From: Pomphorhynchus laevis
Lineage: Eukaryota; Acanthocephala; Palaeacanthocephala; Echinorhynchida; Pomphorhynchidae
Direction of reading: 5' to 3'
DNA length: 64,000 nucleotides
NCBI GenBank assembly: GCA_012934845.2
Contig: WNNJ02001842.1
Coordinates: forward strand, 1-64,000
Shown here: positions 23,498-34,730 of the stretch, piece by piece
Numbering within the stretch: position 1 is the stretch's first letter
Layout: every line of letters begins with the position of its first letter
Notes under the pieces: generated by a model
Seen by the model: the letters and a program-made list of their open reading frames with translations, nothing else
Told to the model about the DNA's origin: nothing
Databases searched by the model: none
Program-made: the position numbers and the translations under genes

Positions 23498-24124
23498 GCT
23501 ACTTCCCTCCGAATCGCATTGGCCTTGAGAGTGGGTTCATCAGTGTATCAATCCCACACGTGCAGATGTGGTAGATTGATCAACCCCCTGGGCTATCACA
23601 GATGTCCTGCAAATACAACGCCGGCCGACATCCCAGACACGCAGAACTGAACAGCGTTATTAAGCGTTCTTTGCAACGCACGGGCTTGCCTGCCATTATC
23701 AAGCCCTTAGGTCTGGACAGGGGAGATGGAAAACGCCCCGACGGCATCACTACCTTTCCATTCAAGAACGAACCAAGTTTGTGCTGGAATTGCACTTGTA
23801 TCGACACATTTGCCGTACACTCGTCAGCAACTGAGTCAGTGAGAGCCGGCAAAAATGCAGATGAGGAAAAACGGCTTATGTACAAAAGCCTATCAGGACG
23901 GTTTCAATTCGCACCGATTGTTATCGGGACTACGTGAATGTTCGGACCGACAACAACAGTCATCATAAAGGACATCAGCCAGAGAATTCAGTCTATAACG
24001 GGGGAACCACGCGAGCCGTTGTAAAGCAAAGACTAGGCTTAGCAGTGCAGCGCGGTAACGCCTTTAAGATTAGTAGCAGTGCTAGGCAATGATTTTGTTT
24101 AAAAAACTTAATGTAACTGTAAAA
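23498..24124 (+). mobile_element. Family A 3' end (finger plus PD-(D/E)XK-like nuclease), nested insertion
   Basis: Opposite in strand to its host element. Reads a Cys-finger remnant, MSCKYNAGRHPRHAELNSVI (23600-23660), the nuclease core GLDRGDGKRPDGITTFPF (23712-23766), LCWNCTCIDTFA (23780-23816), EEKRLMYKSLSGRFQFAPI, then FGPTTTVIIKD..RIQSITGEPRE (23942-24018) and LAVQRGNAF (24039-24065). Family pattern is R-P-D-G ... W-D-x-T-x-x-D-T-F-A; here the aspartate after W is Asn. Flanked by the direct repeat CAATTAA (23491-23497 and 24125-24131). 5'-truncated, ends in an A-rich tail. The 111-residue frame 23602-23937 is the only long open part. Confidence 0.75.
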
Positions 24125-25162
24125 CAATTAAATTACCATCATCGGCATACCACAACTGGTGTACACCAGGGAATTTACCCATATTTGGTTGATCATAGGT
24201 AAAGTTGCAGCAGCAAAGGCGGCCATTGCTAATTCATCGCCTTGTGTAAAACCCTTCTAGCATTGCAACGTTTCATCACAGATAATGAGAATTGACTCAT
24301 CGCGGTATAGGTTTTATAGTACTACCGTTAAAGCAGGGCAAACCCGTTGTATGTTGGTAAGAGCTAATCTACGGTTTATTCGATTAAATGCGTTATCGGC
24401 GTCGATAGTCAGTAGAATTTGGTCAAATTTGGTTTTTAATATTGATCGTATGGAATGTATTACACATTCAGCACCGTAACTCATACATAAACAAGCTTGA
24501 AGGTTTCCGAATAGTATTTCTAGTTGAGGCTGATCAATGTTCAGAATTGAACTAGACATTATACGGCGACTATGTTACCTACTCCAATTAGTCTCACACC
24601 GTTTTTTTGCTTAGAGCTATTAAACGACTCGATGATAAAGCCCACATCGATTCAGGAGAAATTATTCCCGTTGTTAAATGTCTGGCGTATTGGGCTAATG
24701 CAATTGCGAGTTTTAATGAGTCTTCGCCATATGTGTTTAGCATTTTCGACCAGGCAAGATCATCCAGGCCAGAGGAGCCAGCCCGTACCTTTATGCGCTT
24801 GCTTGTTGATGCAATTGTACCACAATCGATTGCCTCAAATAGAGATGGATGGAATACCGGCTCACAATAGTAATTTTTAATTTTTATGAAGTGTGGATCA
24901 TCAACGTCATATGCTGGATGTTTTTAAGTAAGATTTATCGAACGGATTTGGAACACTAAATCGTCATAAAAGAGTAAAGTACCGGTGTTTTTAGCTGCAC
25001 TTTAAGATTTCATTGCTGAAGAATGTCTACCAGATCTGGCCTGATTGACAAATAACCTCTCCCAATCGCTTTATCGTTTGTTTTGCTTTCGAAGCATGTG
25101 CAGACTTTATATTAAAACGGCTTCATCAAATAATTCCTTTAGTTTAAACTCTGTCAAAAGCT

Positions 25163-25471
25163 TCATTCTTCTTGTGATCGCCCGTTTAGTTGTTTAACGT
25201 CATTGCGCCTTAAGCGTTGAAATATCAAGTGGCCAAACACGACAGCACTTAATAAAGAGTCACATTTCATACTGAAGTTTTCATATATCCATGAGGGTTC
25301 GTTTATAAAACCGTGTGCGTACTGACACTTAGATAAGCGGAAGAGGTTCGGAATTTTCTTAATCACAGTTTCAAAAATGTTTCTTACTGAATAATTCGTA
25401 GACAAATTGCTGTGTTCAGCTAGTTGATACGCATCCATCGGATTCCTTTTTTCGTATAACACAGAATGCAC
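25163..25471 (-). CDS. Unidentified open frame, perhaps upstream part of family B
   Basis: A 102-residue frame (MHSVLYEKRNPMDAYQ...), no domain recognised. It is collinear with and directly upstream of the family B reading on the same strand, so it may be the element's N-terminal region. It could equally be a chance frame or an unrelated exon. Confidence 0.25.
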   Translation of the reverse strand: MHSVLYEKRNPMDAYQLAEHSNLSTNYSVRNIFETVIKKIPNLFRLSKCQYAHGFINEPSWIYENFSMKCDSLLSAVVFGHLIFQRLRRNDVKQLNGRSQEE

Positions 25472-25678
25472 CGTATCTAGGTTACTCGCACTTGATCACC
25501 ATGCTGCACACAGTTAGTGTCTGGCTCGTTTGTGTTGATATGCTCGTGTACTTCGTGTTGTGTACTTATTGGATCTAAATGACTGTTTCTATTCGGGCAT
25601 CGATATGCTAAGCATTCACGCATGTTAGTTTTGATTTTGGGCATCTGTAAGGCGCCCGGCCTGTTACAAGTACAGCAT

Positions 25679-25889
25679 TGTTGAATGCAGCATTATGCGC
25701 ATCATCACAATGAACAGCACAAATACTGCAAACCATTGTATGAATAACAACAGCGGCACCCTTTATTGTAGTACTATATAAACGGATTTGCTAGCATTAT
25801 TGTCGTTGTTTTTCCAGTGTTTGTATTCAGTAAGAAACAAACTTTTACTTGTTTCCTGTTGCTCCAAATTGGTTTCGTTCAACATGACA
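25679..25889 (+). repeat. 5' LTR (211 bp) of the young LTR element
   Basis: Starts TGTTG and ends GACA. Contains a TATA-like actatataaacgg (25771-25783) that would place a start site inside the LTR. The gag ATG (25884) overlaps the LTR end. Confidence 0.9.
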
Positions 25890-28800
25890 TCTGGCGACGA
25901 GGGTGAGATATCAATATGCGAACTGATTCTGCAGCAGAATAAATTAATGAAAATGGTTATCAAACAGATGGAAGAAAGAGACGACCATTTGAAGAGATTG
26001 TCGGAAATAGATGATCATCCAAACCAGCAAAGCACTCAATTAACAGCCGTAAACGATCAAGTTAGTATTTTACCATTTCGTCGATTTAACGGTGAATCAG
26101 AGAGTTGGCGAAATTACTTATCGCAAACAACGTTATATTTTGGTGCATGCGGTATTAAAGACTCACTAAAAAAGAAAAGATCACTTGTATCATGGTTGAG
26201 CCCCGAAATGTTCGATGTTGTTAGAAAGGTGACTACGACAAGTGAAATAGACGAGATGACCTTCGCCGAAGTCGTTGAAATATTGAATAAACATTACTCA
26301 ACACGAGTGCACGAAATATCTGCAAGATTCAATTTTATGTCGATACGCAAAAAAAGATAAAGAAACATACAACGAATGGGTCAACAACCTCGAAGGTGCT
26401 GCACGAGATTGCAACTTCTTCAATCCTACTATTAAAGATGAAGCATTAGCAATAGCAGACAGAATCCGAGATATGATCGCTATGTACTCACCAGACGAAT
26501 ATATTCGTAAATCAGCCTTACGACACGAGGCACTCACGTTGGAACAACTCATTGATATCACGACGAACTATGAAATAATGAGTCGAGTACTGACGTTGAT
26601 CAAGCAAAATGAGAATCAGGATACTTCAGATGAAATCCTTATAGCAACAATACATAGAAAGATAACGTCGCAGATACAACACCACAAACATGCAATTATC
26701 AGGATGAAATATATTTCAATCGCAAACAAAAACAATTCGGTAGTCGTATAGAAAAATATACGCAGTGTCGTAATTGTGGGAACAGACATACGTCAAATCA
26801 ATATTGTCCGGCAAAAGGAAAGAAATGTTTTAATTGTCAAAAAGAAGGGTATTTTGCAAGGTTGTGCAGATCGAAACAAATAAGAATGTTACACCCAAGT
26901 CAACAAAGTGGACAGTACGAAATACTCAAAATCGGCGGAAGAAAAATTGTTAAAGTTCAACTGCCAATCAATAACTGTATGGTCCGGATGCAATTGGACA
27001 CAGGAGCAGCGGCTACAGTGGTGTCAAAAGATATATGGAACAGAATAGGCCGTCCGCACTTACGACCTACACGACCATTGTGCGCATTTGGTGGTTCACA
27101 AATTGCTGTTCTTGGAGAGTGCGACGTCAACGTACAGTGGGGAAATAAAGAAATAAAATTGACAATGGTTGTTACAAGAACCCAAGAAAGGCCGCTTATG
27201 CGACTTCCGTGGACGATAAAACTAGGTCTAAGTTTACCCGGTAAATTGACGGATATTTATACTATAAACCAAACCGACGATTGGCAAAATATTGGTTGTA
27301 AGGTGAAGCAAAGATTTCCCGCCGTATTTGACGAACGTCAAAGTCAAGTAAATAATTTTACTGCATCGTTGCGATTGACAACGGACGCGAAACCAGTTCA
27401 CTGGAACTTAAGACGAATTCCCCTACCAATGGTTGGAAGTGTTAAAGAGGAGCTCGATCGATTGATACAAGCAAATATATTAAGTCATGTTAACAGCAAC
27501 GAAGACATCCCGCCAGAGTGGGCAACTCCAAAAGTTGTCGTTAGGAAGAAATCAGGCGAAATACGAATATGTGCTGATTTTAGGGCTACACTTAACAAAT
27601 ACCTTGTAAAAGATGCCTTTCAGATGCCACACATCGAGCAAATCATTAACCAGGTAGCAACAGGACGATATTTCTCAACAATTGACTTACACAACGCCTA
27701 CTTACAAATCCCAGTTGATAAAGAGAGTCAAAAGTTACTGGTAATTACAACACCATGGGATTACTATAAATATACGCGCCTTCCGTTCGGAATTTCAACT
27801 GCTCCAGCTGTATTTCAGAAATATGTTGACAAAATTATTCATGATGTCCCGTGAGTAGTGGCATATTTGGACGATATTGTAGTGACGTCGGAAACATATC
27901 ATGATCATTGGAAACAACTAATTACAATCTTCGAACGATTTCAAAAGGTTGGACTTAGAATTTCCCCGAACAAATGTCATTTTGAACAAAAAGAGATCGA
28001 TTTTCTGGGAGTACACATCGCAAATGGAATAATTACACCAAACGAAGATAAACTAGATGCAATCAATCACCTTCAAATTCCAAGAAATAAATCTGAATTA
28101 AAATCATTTTTGGGAATGGTTACGTATCACACCAAATTTATACCGGCTTTGCAGGAAATATGCAGACCATTATATCAATTAAAATCAAAAGTAAAATCGA
28201 AGTGGACTATTGAACACACAATGTGTTTTAGAGACATCACAGACGCACTCCGCCATCCGGTTAGTCTGACTCCGTATCGATTAGACAAGCCTCTTATATT
28301 AACGTGTGATGCAAGTAATGCAGGATTGGGTGCTGCGCTCTGTCACGATATTAACGGCAACATCAAACCCATATTCTTAACATCCAGGTACTCTCGACAG
28401 CCGAAGAAAAATATTCTGTTATTGACCGCGAAGCCTTGGCTATATTCTTTGCCGTTCGTCGATTCCATAACTATGTGTATGGAAGAAGATTTGAAATCTG
28501 GACTGATCATAAACCCCTAGTCGGTATTTTAGGAGATTCGCGTGACCTCAGAACAATGACTAACACGCGAATGATTCGGTGGGCATTACATCTATCGGGA
28601 TATAACAATACTATTAAATATATTGAAGGAAAAGATAATGTATATGCTGACATTTTATCACGATCGCCGACAGCAGCAAGAAATGTCACTGTCAAGCAAA
28701 CCTACGACCTCGATAACTAAGATAATATACTAGTTGTACAAGAGGAGAAACTAGATCAGATCGAGTTGTTGTCACATGAACTTCAAAAGGCATCACACAC

Positions 28801-30070
28801 TGATACACAACTACGTAGGATAACACGTTACGTGCGATTTGGTTGGCCGTCGAAAGTACAGGACATCGACAAAACTTTCGGATTCAGACGGAATGAACTA
28901 TTATACGAAAATGGAATATTAATGTTTCAACAACGAATTGTTATACCCGAAGCACTGCATAGATGCGTTCTACGAATATTACACGAGGGACACCCTGGTG
29001 AGGCAGCCATGAAAACCTATGCCAGATACTATGTGTGGTGGCCAAGGTTAAATAATGATATACACAACTATGTCGCAAGTTGCTACGATTGTCAAATAAT
29101 GAGACCGTCTGCACGCGAGCTACCATTATACAATTGGGACGTACTGTGTAAGCCCTGGCATCGCATTTATCTTGATTTTGCGGTCCCAATAAATGGTAAC
29201 ATGTTTCTAATATTAGTCGACGCACGAACCAAGTGGCCCGAAGTATGGAAAGCTAAAACCTGGACATCGATTACGTTATGCTGGGCATTGCAGAGTGCAT
29301 GGGCAAGATGGGGAATTCCTGCTCAAATAGTGACGGATAATGGCCCACAGTTCATAAGCAGCGAATTTAGAAATTTCTGTCAAAGAAATTCAATCCAGCA
29401 CATAAGAACAAGCCCTTATCATCCTCAAGCGAATGGTTTGGCCGAGCGTTTTATTCAAACGCTAAAAAGCCGAGTATTAAAAAGAAATTTCGACAGTCAA
29501 GCTCTGTTAACTTTCCTGCAAAGCTACAGGAACTCAGTGCATGCTACCACATCTAAAACCCCTGTTGAATTAATGATCGGACGGAGGCTATCTACAGTGT
29601 TTGAAAATGTAAAGCCAACTATGGAAGGACGAATACAAAAACAGCATGAAAGATGGTCACAGCGACGAAGTGCCTCAGCTCAAACCCGATTTTTTACAAT
29701 AGGTGATCTGGTTTGGTTTTATGACAAATGTAAAAATATTTGGAAAGAAGCTGTTATCATAAATCGAAATGGGCTAGCTTCATATGAAATTGAATGTGAA
29801 GGCGTACATCGACGTACACACGGTAATGAATTACGTTGGCGAATCCATAATAAATACACGGTACAAGATTTGGAAGTGGTATCTGATACTGAAGAGTATT
29901 TAAATGTACAATCTTCAAATGGTTCGAATAAGAGACAGACGATCGAGATTCAACAATCCAAAAAAGACGGAATCGGAAAACAATATGAATCGGGTAATCA
30001 ACAATGTCGTAATAATGATGATCCTTATACTTCCACGTATCCAAATGAATCCAGAATCAAGAGAGAACAT

Positions 30071-30153
30071 TAAAAAGTCGATCAAGATAATGAAGCAAAC
30101 CAACATGAAAAGGTCGATCAAGATAATGAAGCAAACCAACATACATCAGATGG
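30071..30153. repeat. Two-copy ~36-bp repeat near the 3' end of the young LTR element
   Basis: The piece tcgatcaagataatgaagca plus caaccaacat occurs twice in a row just after the integrase frame. Confidence 0.75.
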
Positions 30154-30265
30154 CGAACAGATTAAATATTCCCACAACTGCGACGAAGTAACAGAGATAG
30201 ACGATGTCCAAGAAGGCCATACGACGAATACAGTATACCTCTTCGTTGGTAAGGGGGAAAGAAGA

Positions 30266-30476
30266 TGTTGCATGCAGCATTATGCGCATCATTACAATGA
30301 ACAGCACAAATACTGCAAACCATTGTATGAATAACAACAGCGGCACCCTTTTTTGTAGTACTATATAAACGGATTTGCTAGCATTATTGTCGTTGTTTTT
30401 CCAGTGTTTGTATTCAGTAAGAAACAAACTTTTACTTGTTTTCTGTTGCTCCAAATTGGTTTCGTTCAACATGACA
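30266..30476 (+). repeat. 3' LTR (211 bp) of the young LTR element
   Basis: Same length and boundaries as the 5' copy, with about four mismatches. Preceded by the polypurine tract and followed by AGCAT. Confidence 0.9.
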
Positions 30477-30481
30477 AGCAT

Positions 30482-31050
30482 AACGATTCGTTTGAGTGGT
30501 ATCTTCGGGCAATTTTGAGTGCGTACCCGGGACGTGCCCCGAATGTACGGTTTGTTTGTTTGATTAGTGCTTTTGTAATCTGTTGAATAATCAAAGTTTT
30601 GATATTGTCATCGTCGTGTTATGGATAATTGTATATAATCCTTGATAATGGTGTGCTCACGTGCCAACAAAATATCGGATGTGTATGTATGATTTTAATC
30701 AGATTGAACAATCATAAATTTTGAAGAATTGCTGAGTAGATTTTTTGTGTGCGCTAATAGTTGTGATTTTAATCTATTGAAACGAAGATCCGTTAGCTGT
30801 TTATAGCATTCGAACTCAAAGTCGTTCGGATTGTCAGTTGACCACAATTCGAAATTTGCGCCACAAACTGAATTTTGACAAGAATATGGTTTGGCAAATC
30901 TTTCATGATATTTTTTAATCAGATTAAATAATTAGAACTATTTTCTTCACTGACTGATGTATAATAATACTATTATAATACTATAATATAATTTAAATAT
31001 TATAATATTTAAAATATTATAATATTTTAATAAGAATTAATATTAATTTA
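30482..31050. other. Spacer, nothing recognised
   Basis: Low-complexity A/T toward the right end; no domain seen. Confidence 0.45.
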
Positions 31051-31163
31051 ATTTGATAAAAATTCTATATTTCGATAGCTCCTGCTATCATCATCATGAA
31101 ACATTTTATTGTAATCCTGATGATGATAGCAGGAGCTATCGAAATATAGAATTTTTATCAAAT
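31051..31163. repeat. Perfect 46-bp inverted repeat with 21-bp loop
   Basis: Arms 31051-31096 and 31118-31163 are exact reverse complements (inner ends tatcatcatca and tgatgatgata, outer ends atttgataaaaa and tttttatcaaat). Loop 31097-31117. In RNA this would fold as a 46-bp uninterrupted hairpin. Perfect pairing without mismatches argues for a recent inverted duplication or foldback element rather than a typical microRNA precursor. No copies elsewhere in the window. Confidence 0.95.
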
Positions 31164-31709
31164 AAAGGATAATTTATGTTTCTTTGTTCCTGTAATAACT
31201 TTATATTTGAAATGGAAGAAGATTATGGGTTTAGTATTTATTATGAATTTAACTATTCAAATAATTTTTATGTTTTATAATTAAATATAAAAATTACTTT
31301 TCTGCTTTGGGAATAATTGATCGCTTTCAGTTCAACCAAAAGCTCAGAGAAAAATAACCAAATGCCAAGACAGGGTATATAAAAATAACTTTAAAATATA
31401 ACTTTAAAAATACATTTTAATATCAAAGTCAGACATTTACGTCATTTTTGTAAAGCCAAAGATGCGAATTGACGAATTAGGATTTTGTTGTTGACTTTAT
31501 AAAGAGCTGCATTTGTTAAAATACCATTTATGCTGTTAAATTCCGAAATAATCAAATTGTAATTATCATCGATTAATCGATACAACAACTTGTGATGGCC
31601 ATGTGTCTCGAGTTTGGGAATGTGATCACTTTGATATCTGCGCGACAAGACTGACCTGTGCCTAGCCTGGCAGATTTTACTCGACAATCGCCATCCACTC
31701 AGATCGCTA

Positions 31710-32100
31710 ATGCATACGCGTGATATAACCTCACTTCGTGGTCATCTGTTCATGTTAAAAACAAAAGGATTACGCTACAAACGAACGTCCCTATACTTCT
31801 AGCGAATCGTTAATAATTGGAACCACCTTGCTGACTCAACAGTTTCATCCTCAAATCTGGCTTCTTTTAAACTAAATCTGAAAGAAGATCCCTTCTTGAA
31901 GGCGAAGACCGAGTCAGAGGACATTGAACAATAGCAAGTACCTTCTACATTTACTTTTTCTGATTGTGACGCAACTTGTAATGCCGCTCACTTTGTTGTC
32001 CATTTATGATAATGGCATTTATTTTTGAATAACATATATGTATCGAGCGGAAGCAAAAGCTTCTCCACACCTTTTTTATAAATACTTTAGTAGAAAGTAG
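31710..32100 (+). mobile_element. LINE 3' end (CR1/Jockey group) relic
   Basis: The reading MHTRDITSLRGHLFMLKTKG, one stop (TAG at 31799), then RIVNNWNHLADSTVSSSN and LASFKLNLKEDPF to TAG 31932-31934, is the usual C-terminal block of CR1/Jockey ORF2 (R-V-V-N-x-W-N-x-L-P). A ~165-bp 3' UTR follows. The minus-strand open frame 31442-31687 just upstream has no recognisable domain. Confidence 0.6.
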
Positions 32101-32458
32101 TTGGCTTAAATTAGGAGAAACTTAAGAGGATTTAATTACTATAACTGTTGACTAACCGCCATCTTCGTTCTATTTTTGAGTTTCATTTTCCTGTTGCCAT
32201 TAGGTTAAATACTGTTTTTCACAATAGAGAGAAGGAATCGTCGCATTTCGTACAAGTCTGACGCCATCCATTTTCGTTCTCGCCAATTTTAGAGTTTAGT
32301 GAAAATCAAGCCAAGCACTTTATGTATAACTTTGACGCCTTATTGCTCTTGTAAAATAAGTAAAATAATTATATTTGAATCTGTCAAAATTTCTAAGCTA
32401 CTTAGAAAAAGGCAGTTACCAATCGGTTAATTAAACCTATTCTGAATTATGGATTTTA

Positions 32459-32499
32459 ATAGTAGATGTGGTCACTTACATAGTGACCACATCTACTAT
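32459..32499. repeat. Perfect 17-bp hairpin, 7-bp loop
   Basis: Arms atagtagatgtggtcac and gtgaccacatctactat around ttacata. Confidence 0.9.
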
Positions 32500-32703
32500 A
32501 GTCACCTACTACTTGGTTGTATTTATAAAATACAGGTTTATTACAGTGACTATTGTGGATAAACATCCACTTACAAGTCCACTAAATTACAAATTAAAAT
32601 GACTAATTAAAATTTAGATGCTCACTGACGTACTTAAGGAACAATAAATATCGCTTAGTGTTTTTGATCATAAAAATATTTTTTATGATTGAAAAAATAC
32701 ATG

Positions 32704-32967
32704 TTATGAAATACGTGATTGAAAAGTTGAGACAAACTTCGTTAATTGGTAAATAAATCTTGGGAAGAGCAAATCAGAAGGAATTCGTTGAGGATTCGTA
32801 AAATATTTTAAATTATCAAGTTCAATTAAAAAAATTACATTTAAAGAAGACGCGAGATCATCAACGTCTCTATGCTCAATGTATTTTGGCATCATAAAGT
32901 CTAAATCTGATGCTGTCGATCGCGAATCGATATGTTGATATAAATTGTCAAATATAAATGTAATCAA
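32704..32967 (-). CDS. Unidentified 87-residue open frame
   Basis: No domain recognised. Acidic, with many hydrophobic residues (DDLASSLNVIFLIELDNLKY). It stands out in a very AT-rich stretch, but could be a chance frame or a piece of an exon. No splice signals that I can defend. Confidence 0.2.
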   Translation of the reverse strand: MITFIFDNLYQHIDSRSTASDLDFMMPKYIEHRDVDDLASSLNVIFLIELDNLKYFTNPQRIPSDLLFPRFIYQLTKFVSTFQSRIS

Positions 32968-33580
32968 ATAAATATTTTAAAACATAAATTTAATTGCCAT
33001 TTAATTTAAATGCAATTTTATTTACCGATTACCAAATTGTCGATTTTTAGCAAGAAAGACTTAATTTTGTTTATAGTAAGAGAATCAAACATAAAATCTA
33101 GAGTAATTATTCTAGCCTAATAGTGGACCATTTGAATTATCTGAATTCTTGTTTCACATATGACAGCGACACACTAGTTCAATGCTTGCTCAATTTAAGG
33201 AAGTTGAAACACGAATAGTGCGATGGATAATCACAAAGAACAGTATCAAATGTTGTGACGCATTTCCGTAGTGGCTCCTCATCTGCTTGGTCATTGTATG
33301 CCTCTAATTTCGATTTATTTAGATTATCTTATTTTAGCTTAAATTTTGTAAATGTAACAGATAAGTATGTTGGTGATACTCAACTACAGATTTAATGACT
33401 TATGCTTTTTTTCTATGCTGAGCGTCACTTGCTTAACAAAATCTGTAAATAATTTTATGGTGTAAAGTAAAAACAGATTTAAACAGATCAATTAACAAAG
33501 TCTACGTATTTTGTACTGTAAATAAATTGAAAAATAAATATTTTGATCTTGATATTTTCTATAATTTAGATTTATATAAT
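32968..33580. other. AT-rich spacer, nothing recognised
   Basis: No gene or repeat recognised. Confidence 0.4.
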
Positions 33581-33589
33581 GTACGAACT

Positions 33590-34240
33590 TTTTAAAAAAT
33601 TCAATTTTTATGAATTGATTAATAAGTAATATACGATGGATCATATTTAAGATTAGATGTAATATGGATGAATTGATATGTTATCAGGTTTCGGATTATA
33701 TTCCTTGACCTGTAAGTAAGATCAGCTGACTGAGTCTACGTATTTTATATTATTTATAAATTAAAATAATGATAAATAATTACAAATAATAAATAATTAT
33801 ATATGATTTTATACAATTAATATTTATATTACGATAGAATTTATAATTAAAATTTAAAATAAAAATTATTCGTTATGAATTGACTAATAAATAGCATACG
33901 ATGCATCATAATAACGATTCGAGATCACCAGGAGAACTATACTAGAGATAAATTAAAAATAAAGATAATTATATAAGATTTTATACAACTTATATTTATA
34001 TAAGGATAAAATTTATGATTAAAATTAAAATAAAAGTCAATTTTTATGAATTGACTAATAAATCATATGCGATGTACTCGAATGAGGAATAGAGGTCATC
34101 ATAAGGAACTGCTATATTATCAGCTTCGGTCTCTATTCCTCAACCCAATATAGCAGCGGGGCCAAATACATGCTAATGACATATTTATTCTGATGAAATT
34201 TGATTATATAGTATCCTATTCTAATACAAAGTATATTATT
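33590..34240 (-). repeat. Penelope-associated repeat, two to three partial copies
   Basis: Sense is minus. Shares aaattgacttttattttaa-type text, the tgactgagtctacgtatttt end, and, in the best copy (34075-34215), the interleaved inverted repeats gaggaatagag/ctctattcctc and ctgctatatt/aatatagcag. The best copy lies immediately beyond the Penelope RT stop (34240 side), so I take it as the 3' part of that element. Confidence 0.75.
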
Positions 34241-34730
34241 TATTAGCCACCCGTAAGAATATTCGGCCCAAGAGTTTAAATTTATTTTTATAATATTTTT
34301 TTTATTTTAAGATATTTAAAACATATCATCCTTACTGTATAAATTAATAATATTTTAAATTGGTGTTAATTTAATGTTCATATCTAGATATATATGCCTT
34401 TATAATCAATATTAATTTGTAAGACAAGGCTACCTGGGTAAATTTATGCAATTCTTAAAATTTCATTATTTAATGTATTATATTTTATATTATATGGTAT
34501 GCATGAATGCTCATGCAAAAATATGTTTCTTGTAAATTTAAATATGTCATCTTTACGATATAAATTAATAGTAGTTTTAGTTAATGTTAATTTAATGTTC
34601 ATATCTAGATATACACTTCTTTATTATTAATATTGGTTTTGTTAAGAATAAGGCTTTCTGGATAAATTTGTTCCCTAATTGAATAAAAATTATTAGAATT
34701 GAATACACATATATCATTAAATGATATATC
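34240..34730 (-). mobile_element. Penelope-like RT relic, two overlapping pieces
   Basis: Minus-strand readings VFNSNNFYSIREQIYPESL, LDMNIKLTLTKTTINLYRKD and DIFKFTRNIFLHEHSC (34500-34715), and below them another decayed copy of the same region ending in R-V-A-N-K-stop at about 34240. Same family as at 44.0-45.5 kb. The RYIDD active site is not preserved here. Confidence 0.7.

Larger units (their letters stand above)
21999..25110 (-). mobile_element. Nuclease-tailed RT element, family B (RT to finger)
   Basis: Read downward from 25.1 kb: NTGTLLFYDDLVF, FHPSLFEAIDCGTIAS, RIKVRAGSSGLDDLAWSKML (24735-24800), SSRLIALSKK and GVRLIGVGNIVAV, then DADNAFNRINRRLALTNIQR (24370-24430), QDGFTQGDVLATAAFAAATL (about 23020-23085), LWYADDGNLVGSAEE (22915-22965), YSFHLVRENVSTCAI, and after a gap GLGIFNLT, SSWLTDYPST, FRDDIVNRYG, and the finger CYCEQSNSLSHAIFCKHG..SIKHNCIRD (22000-22090). 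This order matches a widespread invertebrate RT family with a C-terminal PD-(D/E)XK-like domain; that domain is lost here but a copy lies at 44690-45084. Many breaks, an internal tandem duplication and one nested insertion. Confidence 0.7.
25674..30481 (+). mobile_element. Young Ty3/Gypsy-type LTR element, near whole
   Basis: Element 25679-30476, flanked by the 5-bp target duplication AGCAT (25674-25678 and 30477-30481). Gag starts at the end of the 5' LTR; then CCHC zinc knuckles near 26765-26870, an aspartic protease (QLDTGAAATVVS near 26990), RT (27.4-28.0 kb), RNase H (28.1-28.7 kb) and an integrase with zinc-binding and catalytic parts (28.8-29.8 kb). A possible primer-binding site (tggcgacgagg) lies 2 bp after the 5' LTR, and a polypurine tract (aagggggaaagaaga, 30251-30265) precedes the 3' LTR. 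K02A2.6-like (Mag-like) by protein text. LTRs differ at about 4 of 211 positions (about 2%), so it is recent. A small number of breaks, about three to five; no envelope gene seen. Confidence 0.9.

Noticed and set aside
23580-23885. Minus-strand 101-codon frame
   Set aside because: Shadow of the family A nuclease reading on the plus strand, which matches family motifs.
24572-24880. Two plus-strand frames of 102 and 87 codons
   Set aside because: Antisense of the family B reading (SGLDDLAWSKML etc.), which is the recognisable one.
29757-30142. Minus-strand frames over the 3' end of the young LTR element
   Set aside because: Shadows of the plus-strand pol region; no motif of their own.
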